Below, in pieces: positions 8,624 through 16,272 of a stretch of DNA of 18,808 nt (position 1 is the first letter of the stretch; each line of letters opens with the position of its first letter). This DNA comes from OPU3-GD-OMZ sp001901525 (GTDB taxonomy: Bacteria; Pseudomonadota; Gammaproteobacteria; Methylococcales; Methylomonadaceae). The stretch is from the NCBI GenBank assembly GCA_963981505.1, contig CAXCEI010000031.1, positions 1 through 18,808 of the forward strand, written 5' to 3'. The notes under the pieces are model-generated. The model saw only the letters and a program-made list of their open reading frames with translations. It had not been told where the DNA came from and ran no database searches. The position numbers and the translations under genes are program-made.

Positions 8624-9822
8624 TACGATGCGCCCTCTACTTGAGCGTCATAAATTTTTACTTTTCGACCTTCAGTTACAAAATTGATCGGGGTAATACA
8701 CAAGCGCTCGTCAACGTTTAAGCCTTCTGAAATCACGTAATGCTCTTCGTCTGACCACAATACCGTAACACTTCGAAACGATAAGGTATTTTCAGGGGTA
8801 ATAATCAATACCTTATTATTTTCCCGTAAAGCAATGCGGGGGATAACAAAAACATGGTTAAGCTCTTTACCTTTAATTCGAGCCGTCACATATTGGCCCA
8901 CTTTTAAAGGGGGGTTATGAGCGACCTTACCATAAGGATTTGCCACTTGAGCCACAATAAACAGTTGCCGGCTTTTAATATCAATAGACCCTTCAGCACG
9001 GGCAATATGCCCAGCCCAAGTATAGGTAGTCAAGCCCACTTTAGCACTAATTTCAACGCTGGTTTTTTTCTTAACCGGTTCAGAACTATCAAAATAGTCA
9101 TCTTGAAAATCTAAAAACTCAATTTGTTGATTATTCAGAGGCAAACGAATCTCAGCGACATCAACCGAATAAATACGCGCTAAAACAGAACCTGTAGAAA
9201 CAAACTGCCCGACATCTGCTAATTGTTCAACAATACGGCCGTCATAAGGCGCAATAATTTGCGTCTTTTCAAGATTTATTTGTGCCTTTTCTAATTGTGC
9301 CTTAGCCGAGTCCAATGCGGCTTGTGCTAATTTAAGTTGCGGAATGTGCAGGGTTAAATCACTGGCCTTTTTAGTCGGATTAATTTTCTTCCAATTTTTA
9401 AGCGCTAATTTTACCCGGGCTTGCTCTTCTTCAAGTCGGAACTGTTGCTCTGCAAAATTAGCCTCGGCTACACGAATATCGATTTTATAATTTCGTGGGT
9501 CAATTTGAACTAAAAGCTGACCTTTTTTAAAAAAACCACCCGATCTAAAAGCATCTGAAACCGTTGTTATACGGCCTGAAATTTCCGGTATCAAACTACT
9601 CTCAGTACGTGCCTTAACAGTCCCTTGGGTTTCTAAAACCACGCTATAATTAGAACGTTTCGTCGAAAAAACCTCCACAGATAACGGGGGCTGTGGGCGA
9701 TGGAATTTCTTCGGTTTTTCACCCAAGACAACAAACAACACCGCGATAAACAGACTAATCAATAAGATTATTATCGGCAAAAAAATCTTCGCCCATTTTT
9801 GCGTTAAATTAATTTTCATCAT
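8623..9822 (-). CDS. RND efflux periplasmic adaptor (membrane fusion protein)
   Basis: The 399-residue adaptor links the permease to the outer-membrane channel. It has an N-terminal membrane anchor (about 13-34), followed by a Pro-rich stretch. The first half of the lipoyl/barrel domain is at about 64-110 (GTVKARTESSLIPEISGRI, FFKKGQLLVQIDP). An alpha-helical hairpin (about 115-188) is rich in Ala/Glu/Gln/Leu. The second lipoyl half is at about 189-216 (IIAPYDGRIVEQLADVGQFVSTGSVL), and beta-barrel/membrane-proximal domains run to the end. It is anchored by a helix rather than a lipobox. The gene starts inside the end of the outer-membrane factor gene (14 bp overlap); a second ATG is the next codon. 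Confidence 0.93.
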   Translation of the reverse strand: MMKINLTQKWAKIFLPIIILLISLFIAVLFVVLGEKPKKFHRPQPPLSVEVFSTKRSNYSVVLETQGTVKARTESSLIPEISGRITTVSDAFRSGGFFKKGQLLVQIDPRNYKIDIRVAEANFAEQQFRLEEEQARVKLALKNWKKINPTKKASDLTLHIPQLKLAQAALDSAKAQLEKAQINLEKTQIIAPYDGRIVEQLADVGQFVSTGSVLARIYSVDVAEIRLPLNNQQIEFLDFQDDYFDSSEPVKKKTSVEISAKVGLTTYTWAGHIARAEGSIDIKSRQLFIVAQVANPYGKVAHNPPLKVGQYVTARIKGKELNHVFVIPRIALRENNKVLIITPENTLSFRSVTVLWSDEEHYVISEGLNVDERLCITPINFVTEGRKVKIYDAQVEGAS

Positions 9823-11236
9823 TCGTTAATAATTGTTTACTGTGCGCGTAACCACCACCCAGTGCTAAATGTAAATTGATGCGATTTTGTACGCGTTCCA
9901 TTCTAGTTCGAATCAAAGCACTTTGAGTCTCAAAAGAACGACGCTGTGACTCTAACAACGTGACGATATCGGTTAACCCCGATTGATACTGCTCTTGGGC
10001 TAGCAGTTCTGCTTCTAACCCTTCATGTGCTGAAATTTGTGCGGTTTCAAGTTGTTTTTTTAATTGTTTATCCGCATTCAAAAACGATTCAACTTCTTGA
10101 AAAGCGATCAGAGCCGTTTGTGCATATTGTGCCTGCGCTTGAGAAACTATTGCCTCACTTTGATCAACTTGTGCCCACAGGCGCCCGCCTTGAAAAATCG
10201 GCTGTACAACATTCGAGGCAATATTCCAGACAAAGAAATTAAAATTAAGAATATCTGATAATTCTCGAGTTTGATTACCTACGGAACCTGTCAATGAAAT
10301 ATTTGGTAAAAATGCTTTTTTGGCTTCTGCAACACGGTGGTCAGCCGCAGACAAACGTCGCCGCGCGGCGATAACATCATGACGTCTTTCCAATAATGTT
10401 GCCGGTATGCCTAAGGGTATATCATGCATTATTTCCGGCAGTTGATTAGAAATTGGCAACTCAGCCTTAGGATAACGCCCTGACAAAACCTCTAATGTTC
10501 TCACGGTATTATTTTTAACGACTTCCTGCGCATAGAGTTGATTTTGCGCTTGCGCTAAACTTGAGCGCATCAAACGCAGGTCCAGGGCTGTATAAATACC
10601 CTGAGTGTAGCCTTGTTCAATAATATCTAAATTATTTTTATAATTATTGACTGTATCGACATTGAGTTGATACAAAATTTTTGCAGCAACCGCACCAGCC
10701 CAAGAGCGACCCAAATTACCTGCCAGTGAAAGGTAAGCGGCTTTAAAATCTTCTTGTGAGGCTTCATAATCTAACGTTGACGCTTCAACGCGGTTGGCAA
10801 TTTTACCCCAAAGATCAAATTCCCAATTAATATTTAAATTAATTCGCCAGGTATCGGTATAGGAACCACTATTAACCCCAAAACCACCACTGCTGTTTCT
10901 TTTATTTCGGCTCGGATTAAAATTAGCACCAATTTGGGGTAATTGATCAGCCCCGTTAATTCTGGCATTCGCATGACTCATAAACATAGCAGAACGAATT
11001 GCTTCCAAATCATAATTTTTATTGATTGATTCATCAATAAAAGCATTTAACAAGGGATCATTAAAATCTTCAGTCCACGGTCTTACATCTAAGGGAACCT
11101 CATCAACGCTATCTTCCCACTGCGACGGAATATCTAAAACTTCAGGCTGAGAGTCTATCTTTAACAAAGAACTGCAAGCTGTTAAATTAATAAGAATCGC
11201 CAGTAATAAAACCATTCTTAACGATGCATAAACCAT
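9809..11236 (-). CDS. TolC-family outer-membrane factor lipoprotein (NodT type)
   Basis: The 475-residue outer-membrane channel of the tripartite pump. The N-terminus has a lipobox LTAC (Cys21) followed by SSLL, so it is a lipid-anchored OprM/NodT-type protein rather than a TolC-type one. Two related repeats rich in long amphipathic helices follow. PLLNAFIDESINKNYDLEAI near the N-terminus and GIPATLLERRHDVIAARRRL near the middle are family signatures, as is the late AYAQTALIAFQEVESFLN segment. It is the first gene of the operon. I kept the ATG at 11236 because it gives a basic residue before the hydrophobic signal core; an internal ATG six codons later is the alternative. Confidence 0.92.
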   Translation of the reverse strand: MVYASLRMVLLLAILINLTACSSLLKIDSQPEVLDIPSQWEDSVDEVPLDVRPWTEDFNDPLLNAFIDESINKNYDLEAIRSAMFMSHANARINGADQLPQIGANFNPSRNKRNSSGGFGVNSGSYTDTWRINLNINWEFDLWGKIANRVEASTLDYEASQEDFKAAYLSLAGNLGRSWAGAVAAKILYQLNVDTVNNYKNNLDIIEQGYTQGIYTALDLRLMRSSLAQAQNQLYAQEVVKNNTVRTLEVLSGRYPKAELPISNQLPEIMHDIPLGIPATLLERRHDVIAARRRLSAADHRVAEAKKAFLPNISLTGSVGNQTRELSDILNFNFFVWNIASNVVQPIFQGGRLWAQVDQSEAIVSQAQAQYAQTALIAFQEVESFLNADKQLKKQLETAQISAHEGLEAELLAQEQYQSGLTDIVTLLESQRRSFETQSALIRTRMERVQNRINLHLALGGGYAHSKQLLTNDEN

Positions 11237-11408
11237 ATTTTAAGTTAAATTCTCTAATGAAATCAGTCGCTCACCTAGACACCTATTAAGCCCACTCGCC
11301 ATATTTTGCCGGTGATCTTAAATATCCGTCGTTCACCACAACAAGCACAGCCAATAGGGTACAACGCATGTAAGATGATTAAAACCAGCAAATCCGTAGG
11401 GTGCGGTT

Positions 11409-11414
11409 ATTATA
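11409..11414 (-). promoter_or_regulatory. Candidate -10 element of the RND pump operon
   Basis: Minus-strand TATAAT, a perfect -10 hexamer, about 170 nt upstream of the outer-membrane factor ATG. The best -35-like hexamer (TTTGCA) is at a short 15-nt spacing, so the promoter is tentative. If used it would give a leader of roughly 165 nt. Confidence 0.3.
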
Positions 11415-11472
11415 TCGGTTTAAGAAGTATGCAAATAAATAATAACCCTAGGTAAAACAAATTGCCGTTGTT

Positions 11473-11490
11473 TTGTGTCATATCACACAA
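11473..11490. promoter_or_regulatory. Inverted repeat, possible operator
   Basis: TTGTGT-CATATC-ACACAA is a perfect 6-bp inverted repeat around a 6-nt spacer, lying about 60 nt upstream of the candidate -10 at 11409-11414. It loosely recalls CRP-type dyads (TGTGA-N6-TCACA) but does not match that spacing, so no regulator is assigned. Confidence 0.3.
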
Positions 11491-11576
11491 TTTATATACG
11501 CCATATGCCTCAATTTTACGCGGGGGTATGCCAACAAAAACAATTACCTTTCAATCTAACCGGCCTCAGTCAAACC

Positions 11577-11598
11577 AGATCTCTTCTTAAAGAGATCT
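11577..11598 (-). repeat. Perfect 8-bp hairpin at the end of the decayed RND reading frame
   Basis: AGATCTCT and AGAGATCT pair perfectly around a 6-nt loop. On the minus strand the loop contains the TAA that ends the pseudogene frame. No U run follows on the minus strand (GGTTTG), so it is not a standard terminator. It may be the remains of the ancestral gene end. Confidence 0.4.
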
Positions 11599-11898
11599 TT
11601 CAGACCTTAGCCTTAAAACTATTATCTTACTTTTCTCTAAAAAAACATAGAAGCAAGGCGCTAAAATAAGGTTCAAGAAAGTACTCGGAAAAACACCCAA
11701 AGCAAAGGAATCGGCCAATTAAACCCAGACCTCAGCCGGTCTATTAATTGTAATAATGAATAACATTAAAGCAGCGAATGTCACCTGCAAGGTCAACAAA
11801 ACAGCTCCGACGGGCTCCTTACTAGCAACTGACAACAACCAATATTCAATGGGTATTCTAACAATCAAAGACTAAAAAATTAATCTACTTCCTACAAT
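11587..11898 (-). pseudogene. Decayed C-terminus of a second RND permease
   Basis: One minus-strand frame, directly downstream of the yceI-like stop, reads as a broken RND permease C-terminus. After a TAG (11872-11874) come 50 codons ending in INRPAEVWV, then an in-frame TAA (11719-11721). Another 43 codons follow, containing ALGVFPSTFLNLILAP, then CFYVFLEK, to a final TAA (11587-11589). Aligned by hand and without gaps to the intact permease of this window (its residues about 966-1033), I count 17 identities in 68 columns. These include the S.A.G...T..L.L..P..Y pattern of the last membrane helices, and the TAA falls where the intact protein has the Pro of FLIPMAVS. There is no start codon context or Shine-Dalgarno. 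Nucleotide similarity to the intact gene looks low, so it is not a recent duplicate. The rest of the 11237-11586 gap holds only the promoter and repeat listed separately. Confidence 0.6.
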
Positions 11899-12489
11899 TT
11901 ATTGAGCGACAAAAAGTAACTGCGCGGTTACTGGAACTGAGCTACTAATTGACGGCAATTTAGCTATGGTTTTAAGTGCAATCAAGCCATCAAGCAAATC
12001 AAAATCCTTGACATCAAGTAAAACGGGCTCAGTAACCGTCACCGACAATTTGTGACCCCTTAACCCAATGACTTGGACTCGAACCGGTATCTCTGCCCTA
12101 ACACCATGTAAATCAACATTGACCGAAAGTACCTGATTCATTATTTCCCCTTCGGTTAAGGTATTTATTTTGACAATATCAACTGCTATTTCAGCCGTTG
12201 CTAGTGGGAACTTACTGGTCTCAAAAAACAACGATTTTAACCGTTCATTTCTAACCGGGATTCGAGTTTCCGCACTGTCGAGGCTAATAGTAATACGCAC
12301 TTGTCCGTTATCGTCTATCGACCCCGATAAACCGTTGAAGGTATGCACCTCGCCCACAGTATTTTTTTTAACGGAAACAAAATTTATCTGGCTACTGTCT
12401 TCGTTCAAGGTATACCCTGCCATAACCGAAGAACTTAATCCCAATAATGGAAAAAGGGTAAGAAGCCATAATGTTCTTAATATATTCAT
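11899..12489 (-). CDS. YceI-family periplasmic protein
   Basis: A 196-residue exported protein with a signal peptide (about 1-24, ending SSVMA before GYTL). The mature part matches the YceI lipocalin-like beta-barrel: YTLNEDSSQINFVSVKKNTVGEVHTFNGLSG opens the domain, and the ISLDSAETRIPVRNERLKSLFFETSKFPLATAEI segment is characteristic. YceI proteins bind polyisoprenoid-type lipids in structures of relatives, but the cellular role is generally unknown and no ligand can be inferred here. The start has an A-rich, SD-less upstream (AAATAAAAATAAATG). It lies 175 bp downstream of the OmpA-like gene with its own candidate promoter, so it may be a separate transcription unit. Confidence 0.88.
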   Translation of the reverse strand: MNILRTLWLLTLFPLLGLSSSVMAGYTLNEDSSQINFVSVKKNTVGEVHTFNGLSGSIDDNGQVRITISLDSAETRIPVRNERLKSLFFETSKFPLATAEIAVDIVKINTLTEGEIMNQVLSVNVDLHGVRAEIPVRVQVIGLRGHKLSVTVTEPVLLDVKDFDLLDGLIALKTIAKLPSISSSVPVTAQLLFVAQ

Positions 12490-12524
12490 TTATTTTTATT
12501 TTAAAAAATTATAATAGATCCTTT

Positions 12525-12554
12525 AATATATACGTAATCGATCAGAAAAATCAA
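12525..12554 (-). promoter_or_regulatory. Candidate sigma-70 promoter of the yceI-like gene
   Basis: On the minus strand, TTGATT (12554-12549) and TATATT (12530-12525) are separated by 18 nt, about 36 nt upstream of the yceI-like ATG. A separate TATAAT sits closer to the gene (12513-12508) but lacks a -35. Confidence 0.35.
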
Positions 12555-12630
12555 CGTAATCACTCATGGTTGAAATAATGAACTTACAATCAGAATAGCA
12601 TTTTTTAAATCAGCCTAATAACATAAATAA

Positions 12631-12647
12631 ACCTCACCCATAGAGGT
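12631..12647 (-). terminator. Small hairpin after the OmpA-like gene
   Basis: Minus-strand ACCTC (12647-12643) pairs with GAGGT (12635-12631) around a 7-nt loop and is followed by a U-rich run (TTATTTATG). It lies 17 nt after the OmpA-like stop. The 5-bp stem is short, so termination is plausible but not strong. Confidence 0.4.
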
Positions 12648-12664
12648 GTCTTAAAACGTAAAAA

Positions 12665-13195
12665 CTAAACCTGACCCTTAAAATACCAATCCACACGTCG
12701 CTGTTTTGACCATTCAATGGCACTGTTTTCATTAGGCTGTTCGCCATATCCTGCTGTTATTATTTGCGTGGGTAATACGCCTAAGTAAATCATCATTTTG
12801 GCAACCTCATCGACTCTTTCAAGACTTAGTTTTTGATTATATTGCGTCGACCCAACAGGGTCGCTAAATCCTGCAATAAAAACACAAACTTTACTATGTG
12901 TGCTTAAATGCTCAGCCTGTCGCGCTATTAACTCAACAAAGGGCTGACTGATAAGAATACTATCGCTACTAAAGTAAGTTGTCCCATTTTTACTCAGCGA
13001 TGCCTGTTCTAAAAAATATTTAGGGTTCATTGCACGGCTACAGTCTTCTGGTCTGTCTGTATAAACTTGATTTTTTTTTGCTGGTTGAACCTGCTGATTT
13101 TTCAAATTTATTAGCGGATTAGTCGCATGACTAAAACCGGCCATTAAAAAAAGAGTCAGTAGAACTAATAGTTTAGCGCGCTTTAATTCACACAT
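12665..13195 (-). CDS. OmpA-family C-terminal-domain protein (PdsO-like?)
   Basis: A small 176-residue exported protein with a signal peptide (about 1-24, ending SHA) and an OmpA/MotB-type domain at about 62-174. The domain begins with TTYFSSDSILIS (the usual F-D-x-x-S strand). It contains AGFSDPVGSTQYNQKLSLERVDEV, in which Asp112 and Arg127 match the Asp and Arg that bind diaminopimelate in OmpA-like domains, so peptidoglycan binding is likely. There is no beta-barrel and no lipobox. Two cysteines (52 and 104) could form a disulphide. A GGAG lies 8 nt before the ATG. It follows the RR-HK pair on the same strand after 153 bp, the setting of PdsO in sortase loci, but it is short for that family and the identification is only suggestive. 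Confidence 0.82.
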   Translation of the reverse strand: MCELKRAKLLVLLTLFLMAGFSHATNPLINLKNQQVQPAKKNQVYTDRPEDCSRAMNPKYFLEQASLSKNGTTYFSSDSILISQPFVELIARQAEHLSTHSKVCVFIAGFSDPVGSTQYNQKLSLERVDEVAKMMIYLGVLPTQIITAGYGEQPNENSAIEWSKQRRVDWYFKGQV

Positions 13196-13246
13196 TTATC
13201 GATCTCCAGTAATGATAAAATTCACCTTGATGCAAAAAACATAAAT

Positions 13247-13261
13247 AACTCAAAGTGAGTT
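13247..13261. terminator. Hairpin between the histidine kinase and OmpA-like genes
   Basis: AACTCA and TGAGTT pair perfectly over 6 bp around a 3-nt loop. U-rich runs follow on both strands (ATTTATGTTTTTT on the minus strand, TTATTT on the plus). It lies about 90 nt after the histidine kinase stop and may end the RR-HK transcript. Confidence 0.4.
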
Positions 13262-13348
13262 TTATTTAAGCATTATTGGCGACGTTAAATGTATAAGCCT
13301 TCATGGGTAAATGCTGAACAAAAGATGAATATCTTACTAGCGCGTTCC

Positions 13349-15400
13349 TCAAACTTCTGGAATCGTCAACGTCACCATCACCCCGGAATTATCGTGACGA
13401 TTGGTTACAGTAATACGACCCTGATGAGATTGGATAATATGATAAGCAATATACAGCCCAATACCCAAATGCGGGGTCTCAATTGTTGATTTCTGGCTCG
13501 GAATAATACCGGTAAAAAGAGCCTTCAAAATCGTCCCACTCACAAGCGGGCCATCATTACTGATGGTCACATAAATTAACCCTGCCTCACGCGTAAGCGC
13601 AATATCAATACAACCCTCATCACGGGTATGATTGATCGCATTATCTTTTATCTTATCTAAAAGTTGCACAAAACGAAGGTCATTGCCATTTATAAATGCC
13701 GTGCCTTTTGGCTGGGAAAACTGAAACCGCACCGTCGAATGCAGTTGTTGAATATTTTCAACATATTCACTAAGCAACGATACCAAATCGATCTTGACCA
13801 TGGTATCGGTCGCCAAAGCCTCCTCAATATGAGCCGCCTCTGTTAATCGACTAACAATAAGTTCTAATTGTAATATGGAGCGCTTTGTTTTTTTTACAAT
13901 GTCTGCAACCTTCTCAGGCGATGAATCTAACTGCTGCAAGCCTAAACTAATCGCATTGACTGGATTAAGAATTTCATGGCGCAAGGTTCTGGGTATTGTT
14001 TCTAAAAAATGCGTATAGCGGCTTAAACGCACTAATAAATCAGAGGCCCCGCGTGATAAATCCCCTAAATCATCTTGTGCATTTTTTTCTGATTGAATAT
14101 CGGTTTTAACTAACCGACCTTCAGAATTAATAGCGCTATTAAGTTCATTACTTAAACGAAGAATTCGAAAAGATAAACGCAATATAAATAAAACTATGCC
14201 AATAAAGACTACAACAATGGCATAAGATAAACGATCAAGCGTTTTACGCTGATGCGTTAAAATTTCCTGACTGTCTTTTTCCAGTAACACTGCACCAGCA
14301 ATATCGTCTTGAATAAACACTGGCTCAGCGCTGGCTATTACCGTATTAACCACCCCTTCATTATTTCTACGTTGATAAGTCATTACTTGACTTTTACCCG
14401 CCAGAGCCGCACTAATGAGTTGTTCACTTTTTTCATTATGCTTATCACAAATATTTTCAATCTGGGTCATTGAGGGCGTCGCCGTTCTTACGCGGCGGTA
14501 TCGATCAATAACGCATATCCGCGTAGTATCAAGACGCTCAAGACCTGCTAATATTTTTTGTAAGGGGTAAGACAAAATGATGAGTTGATTGAGCTCACCA
14601 GACCACTGTTCAGGTAAGGTTCCGATCACAGTTTTAACATCTCTCAAGTATGAATTATCCACATCAGCCACCATAACAACTAAGCGATGCTCAAAACCAA
14701 CCCACGCATAAGGTAATTGAAATTCAACACTGTAACCCTCTTCAAGGGGTTCTAAAAAAGCCTTAATTTGATATTCCGGTTGCCCTGTTACCGTATGACG
14801 CCAATCCTCATGGACTTCGAAAGCGGTCATTTCACCCGGTTGAGCTGCCACGAGCACATAACGCTGGGGTAAGCCATTTTTTTTAATAATTAGGCGAATA
14901 TGATCACTGTTGTCTAATCGTCGATATTTTATTGGATCTCTGAAGATTAATTTAGAATCTTCAACCTTAACAAATCCATAGATGGTCTCTGCCCGCTCAC
15001 CTAATAGCAAGTCAAACGCTAAAGGCTGAGGATAAGAGCTGTCTTGTGCATACAAGGCACTGTCTTCACTATAACGATGAGAAAAACTATCCGCTATATT
15101 CCAATCGTTATTCTGGCCATTGAGGTCGATTGCCGAGGGCAAATGAAAAACATTCAGGGATGATTTTTCTATCCACTCACTGTCCAGTTCGCTGGAATAA
15201 AAGAACAAATCAGAGCGTTCATGTAATACCTTAGCAATCGCTTGTGTCGACAATAATTGCGCTTCGGTTTGCACCTGAAGATGGAGTTGTTTCATTTCCT
15301 GAAAATAACGATAGCCCAGTACAAAAATCATTAACAGAATAATGCAAATAATCACCAGTGGCCCACGACCGATGCGTAATCGGAAGGAATATTGTTTCAT
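13349..15400 (-). CDS. PdsS-like sensor histidine kinase with CBM9-like extracytoplasmic domain
   Basis: A 683-residue membrane histidine kinase. TM1 is about 13-30. A large periplasmic part (about 31-390) contains a CBM9/DOMON-like beta-sandwich (about 88-255, opening with DLNGQNNDWNIADSF), then a smaller sensor-like segment (about 290-380). TM2 is about 391-411 and a HAMP-like linker runs to about 465. The H-box is RTLRHEILNPVNAISLG (His475, with NP in place of the common TP), and the N-box is LLDKIKDNAINHT (Asn587). Asp616 lies in ISNDGP and the GIGLYIAYHII G-box is near 646-656. Size and architecture resemble PdsS of the proteobacterial dedicated sortase system. The ATG overlaps the response-regulator stop (ATGA). 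The ligand is unknown; CBM9-type folds suggest carbohydrate, but that is inference. Confidence 0.87.
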   Translation of the reverse strand: MKQYSFRLRIGRGPLVIICIILLMIFVLGYRYFQEMKQLHLQVQTEAQLLSTQAIAKVLHERSDLFFYSSELDSEWIEKSSLNVFHLPSAIDLNGQNNDWNIADSFSHRYSEDSALYAQDSSYPQPLAFDLLLGERAETIYGFVKVEDSKLIFRDPIKYRRLDNSDHIRLIIKKNGLPQRYVLVAAQPGEMTAFEVHEDWRHTVTGQPEYQIKAFLEPLEEGYSVEFQLPYAWVGFEHRLVVMVADVDNSYLRDVKTVIGTLPEQWSGELNQLIILSYPLQKILAGLERLDTTRICVIDRYRRVRTATPSMTQIENICDKHNEKSEQLISAALAGKSQVMTYQRRNNEGVVNTVIASAEPVFIQDDIAGAVLLEKDSQEILTHQRKTLDRLSYAIVVVFIGIVLFILRLSFRILRLSNELNSAINSEGRLVKTDIQSEKNAQDDLGDLSRGASDLLVRLSRYTHFLETIPRTLRHEILNPVNAISLGLQQLDSSPEKVADIVKKTKRSILQLELIVSRLTEAAHIEEALATDTMVKIDLVSLLSEYVENIQQLHSTVRFQFSQPKGTAFINGNDLRFVQLLDKIKDNAINHTRDEGCIDIALTREAGLIYVTISNDGPLVSGTILKALFTGIIPSQKSTIETPHLGIGLYIAYHIIQSHQGRITVTNRHDNSGVMVTLTIPEV

Positions 15401-16101
15401 TCCAATGATAATTTATAACCAAAACCATAGCGTGTTTTAATGGCATTAAAATTAGAGTCAACTGCCTTAAACTTTTGTCGAATCTGCGCAATATGGGTGT
15501 TAATCGTATTGTTTTCGACAACGCCCTGACGCGTCGCTTCTGAAAAACCATCATAACTGACACCATCTGGGCAATCGAGTAATCGTTTTAGCATCGCAAA
15601 CTCTGTAGGCGTTAATAACACCCCCTGCTCATGCCAAGTCACTTTACAAGTCATTGAATTAATAGCCAACGGGCCCAATTGTTGGCAAGGGGACGATATT
15701 GCTACGACCTCAGAAGATAAACCCTGTTTGATATTAAATAATGAACGAACCCGGGCCAAAAGGTATTCAAAAGTAACCGGTTTAGTTTGATAGTCCCAAG
15801 CACCTAAGTTTAGTCCGTAAATTTCATCAACTTCATTGCCCCGACTGGTTAAAAATAAAATTGGAACTTCACGGGGCTTAATTTGTTCAATAAAACGACA
15901 AATTTCAAAGCCCCCTTCTAAATCATGATTGAGCATAATATCTAGTATCGCCAAATCAGGGAGTTGTACCCTAAACATTTTTTCAGCCTGGGCTCTATTT
16001 GAATATTCATCCACATGGTACCCTTGAGCTCGCAATGCCTGACTATATTGGCTGCGTTGCTGTTCATCATCTTCTACAATTGCAATTATTTTTTTAGCCA
16101 T
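15397..16101 (-). CDS. PdsR-like OmpR-family response regulator
   Basis: A 234-residue response regulator with an N-terminal receiver (about 4-122). Acidic pocket residues lie in IVEDDE, the phosphoacceptor is Asp54 in LAILDIML, Thr85 is in ILFLTSRG and Lys107 is in DYQTKPVTFE. A C-terminal winged-helix DNA-binding domain (about 140-233) contains LLTPTEFAMLKRLL and VVENNTINTHIAQIRQKF...TRYGFGYKL. The EGGFEICRFI segment after the phosphorylation site resembles the GGFxLCR stretch of PdsR proteins as I recall them. I chose ATG at 16101-16099; an in-frame TTG one codon upstream is possible. It is the first gene of the RR-HK operon and divergent from the DUF429 gene, with a 171-bp intergenic region that presumably holds both promoters. 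Confidence 0.88.
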   Translation of the reverse strand: MAKKIIAIVEDDEQQRSQYSQALRAQGYHVDEYSNRAQAEKMFRVQLPDLAILDIMLNHDLEGGFEICRFIEQIKPREVPILFLTSRGNEVDEIYGLNLGAWDYQTKPVTFEYLLARVRSLFNIKQGLSSEVVAISSPCQQLGPLAINSMTCKVTWHEQGVLLTPTEFAMLKRLLDCPDGVSYDGFSEATRQGVVENNTINTHIAQIRQKFKAVDSNFNAIKTRYGFGYKLSLE

Positions 16102-16240
16102 CAATAAGATCTATTTATTCCAACAAATTTTCTATTGAGTTAATAGTCTAACAAAAATGATCGGCTTTTACGGTCTTGCCATGAGACTTCATCTTTTACC
16201 CATGATTTAACGGGTTGAAAAAAATAATATCTCGCTACGT

Positions 16241-16246
16241 TATAAT
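16241..16246 (+). promoter_or_regulatory. Candidate -10 element of the DUF429 gene
   Basis: Plus-strand TATAAT, perfect -10 hexamer, 26 nt before the GTG start. A TTGAAA at 16215-16220 would be the -35 but the spacing is 20 nt, longer than optimal. Confidence 0.4.
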
Positions 16247-16272
16247 AGAAACACACCTTATGGGTAAGTCTT

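Noticed and set aside
11475..11669. Open frame of 64 codons on the plus strand in the gene gap
   Set aside because: It lies opposite the better-supported RND remnant, has no Shine-Dalgarno, no recognisable domain and an unremarkable composition.
15231..15566. 111-codon minus-strand open frame across the RR-HK junction
   Set aside because: It overlaps both well-supported genes in another frame and has no family signature.
16181..16217. ACCC / GGGT inverted pair between the divergent genes as an operator
   Set aside because: Only four paired bases around a 10-nt spacer, too little to call a binding site.
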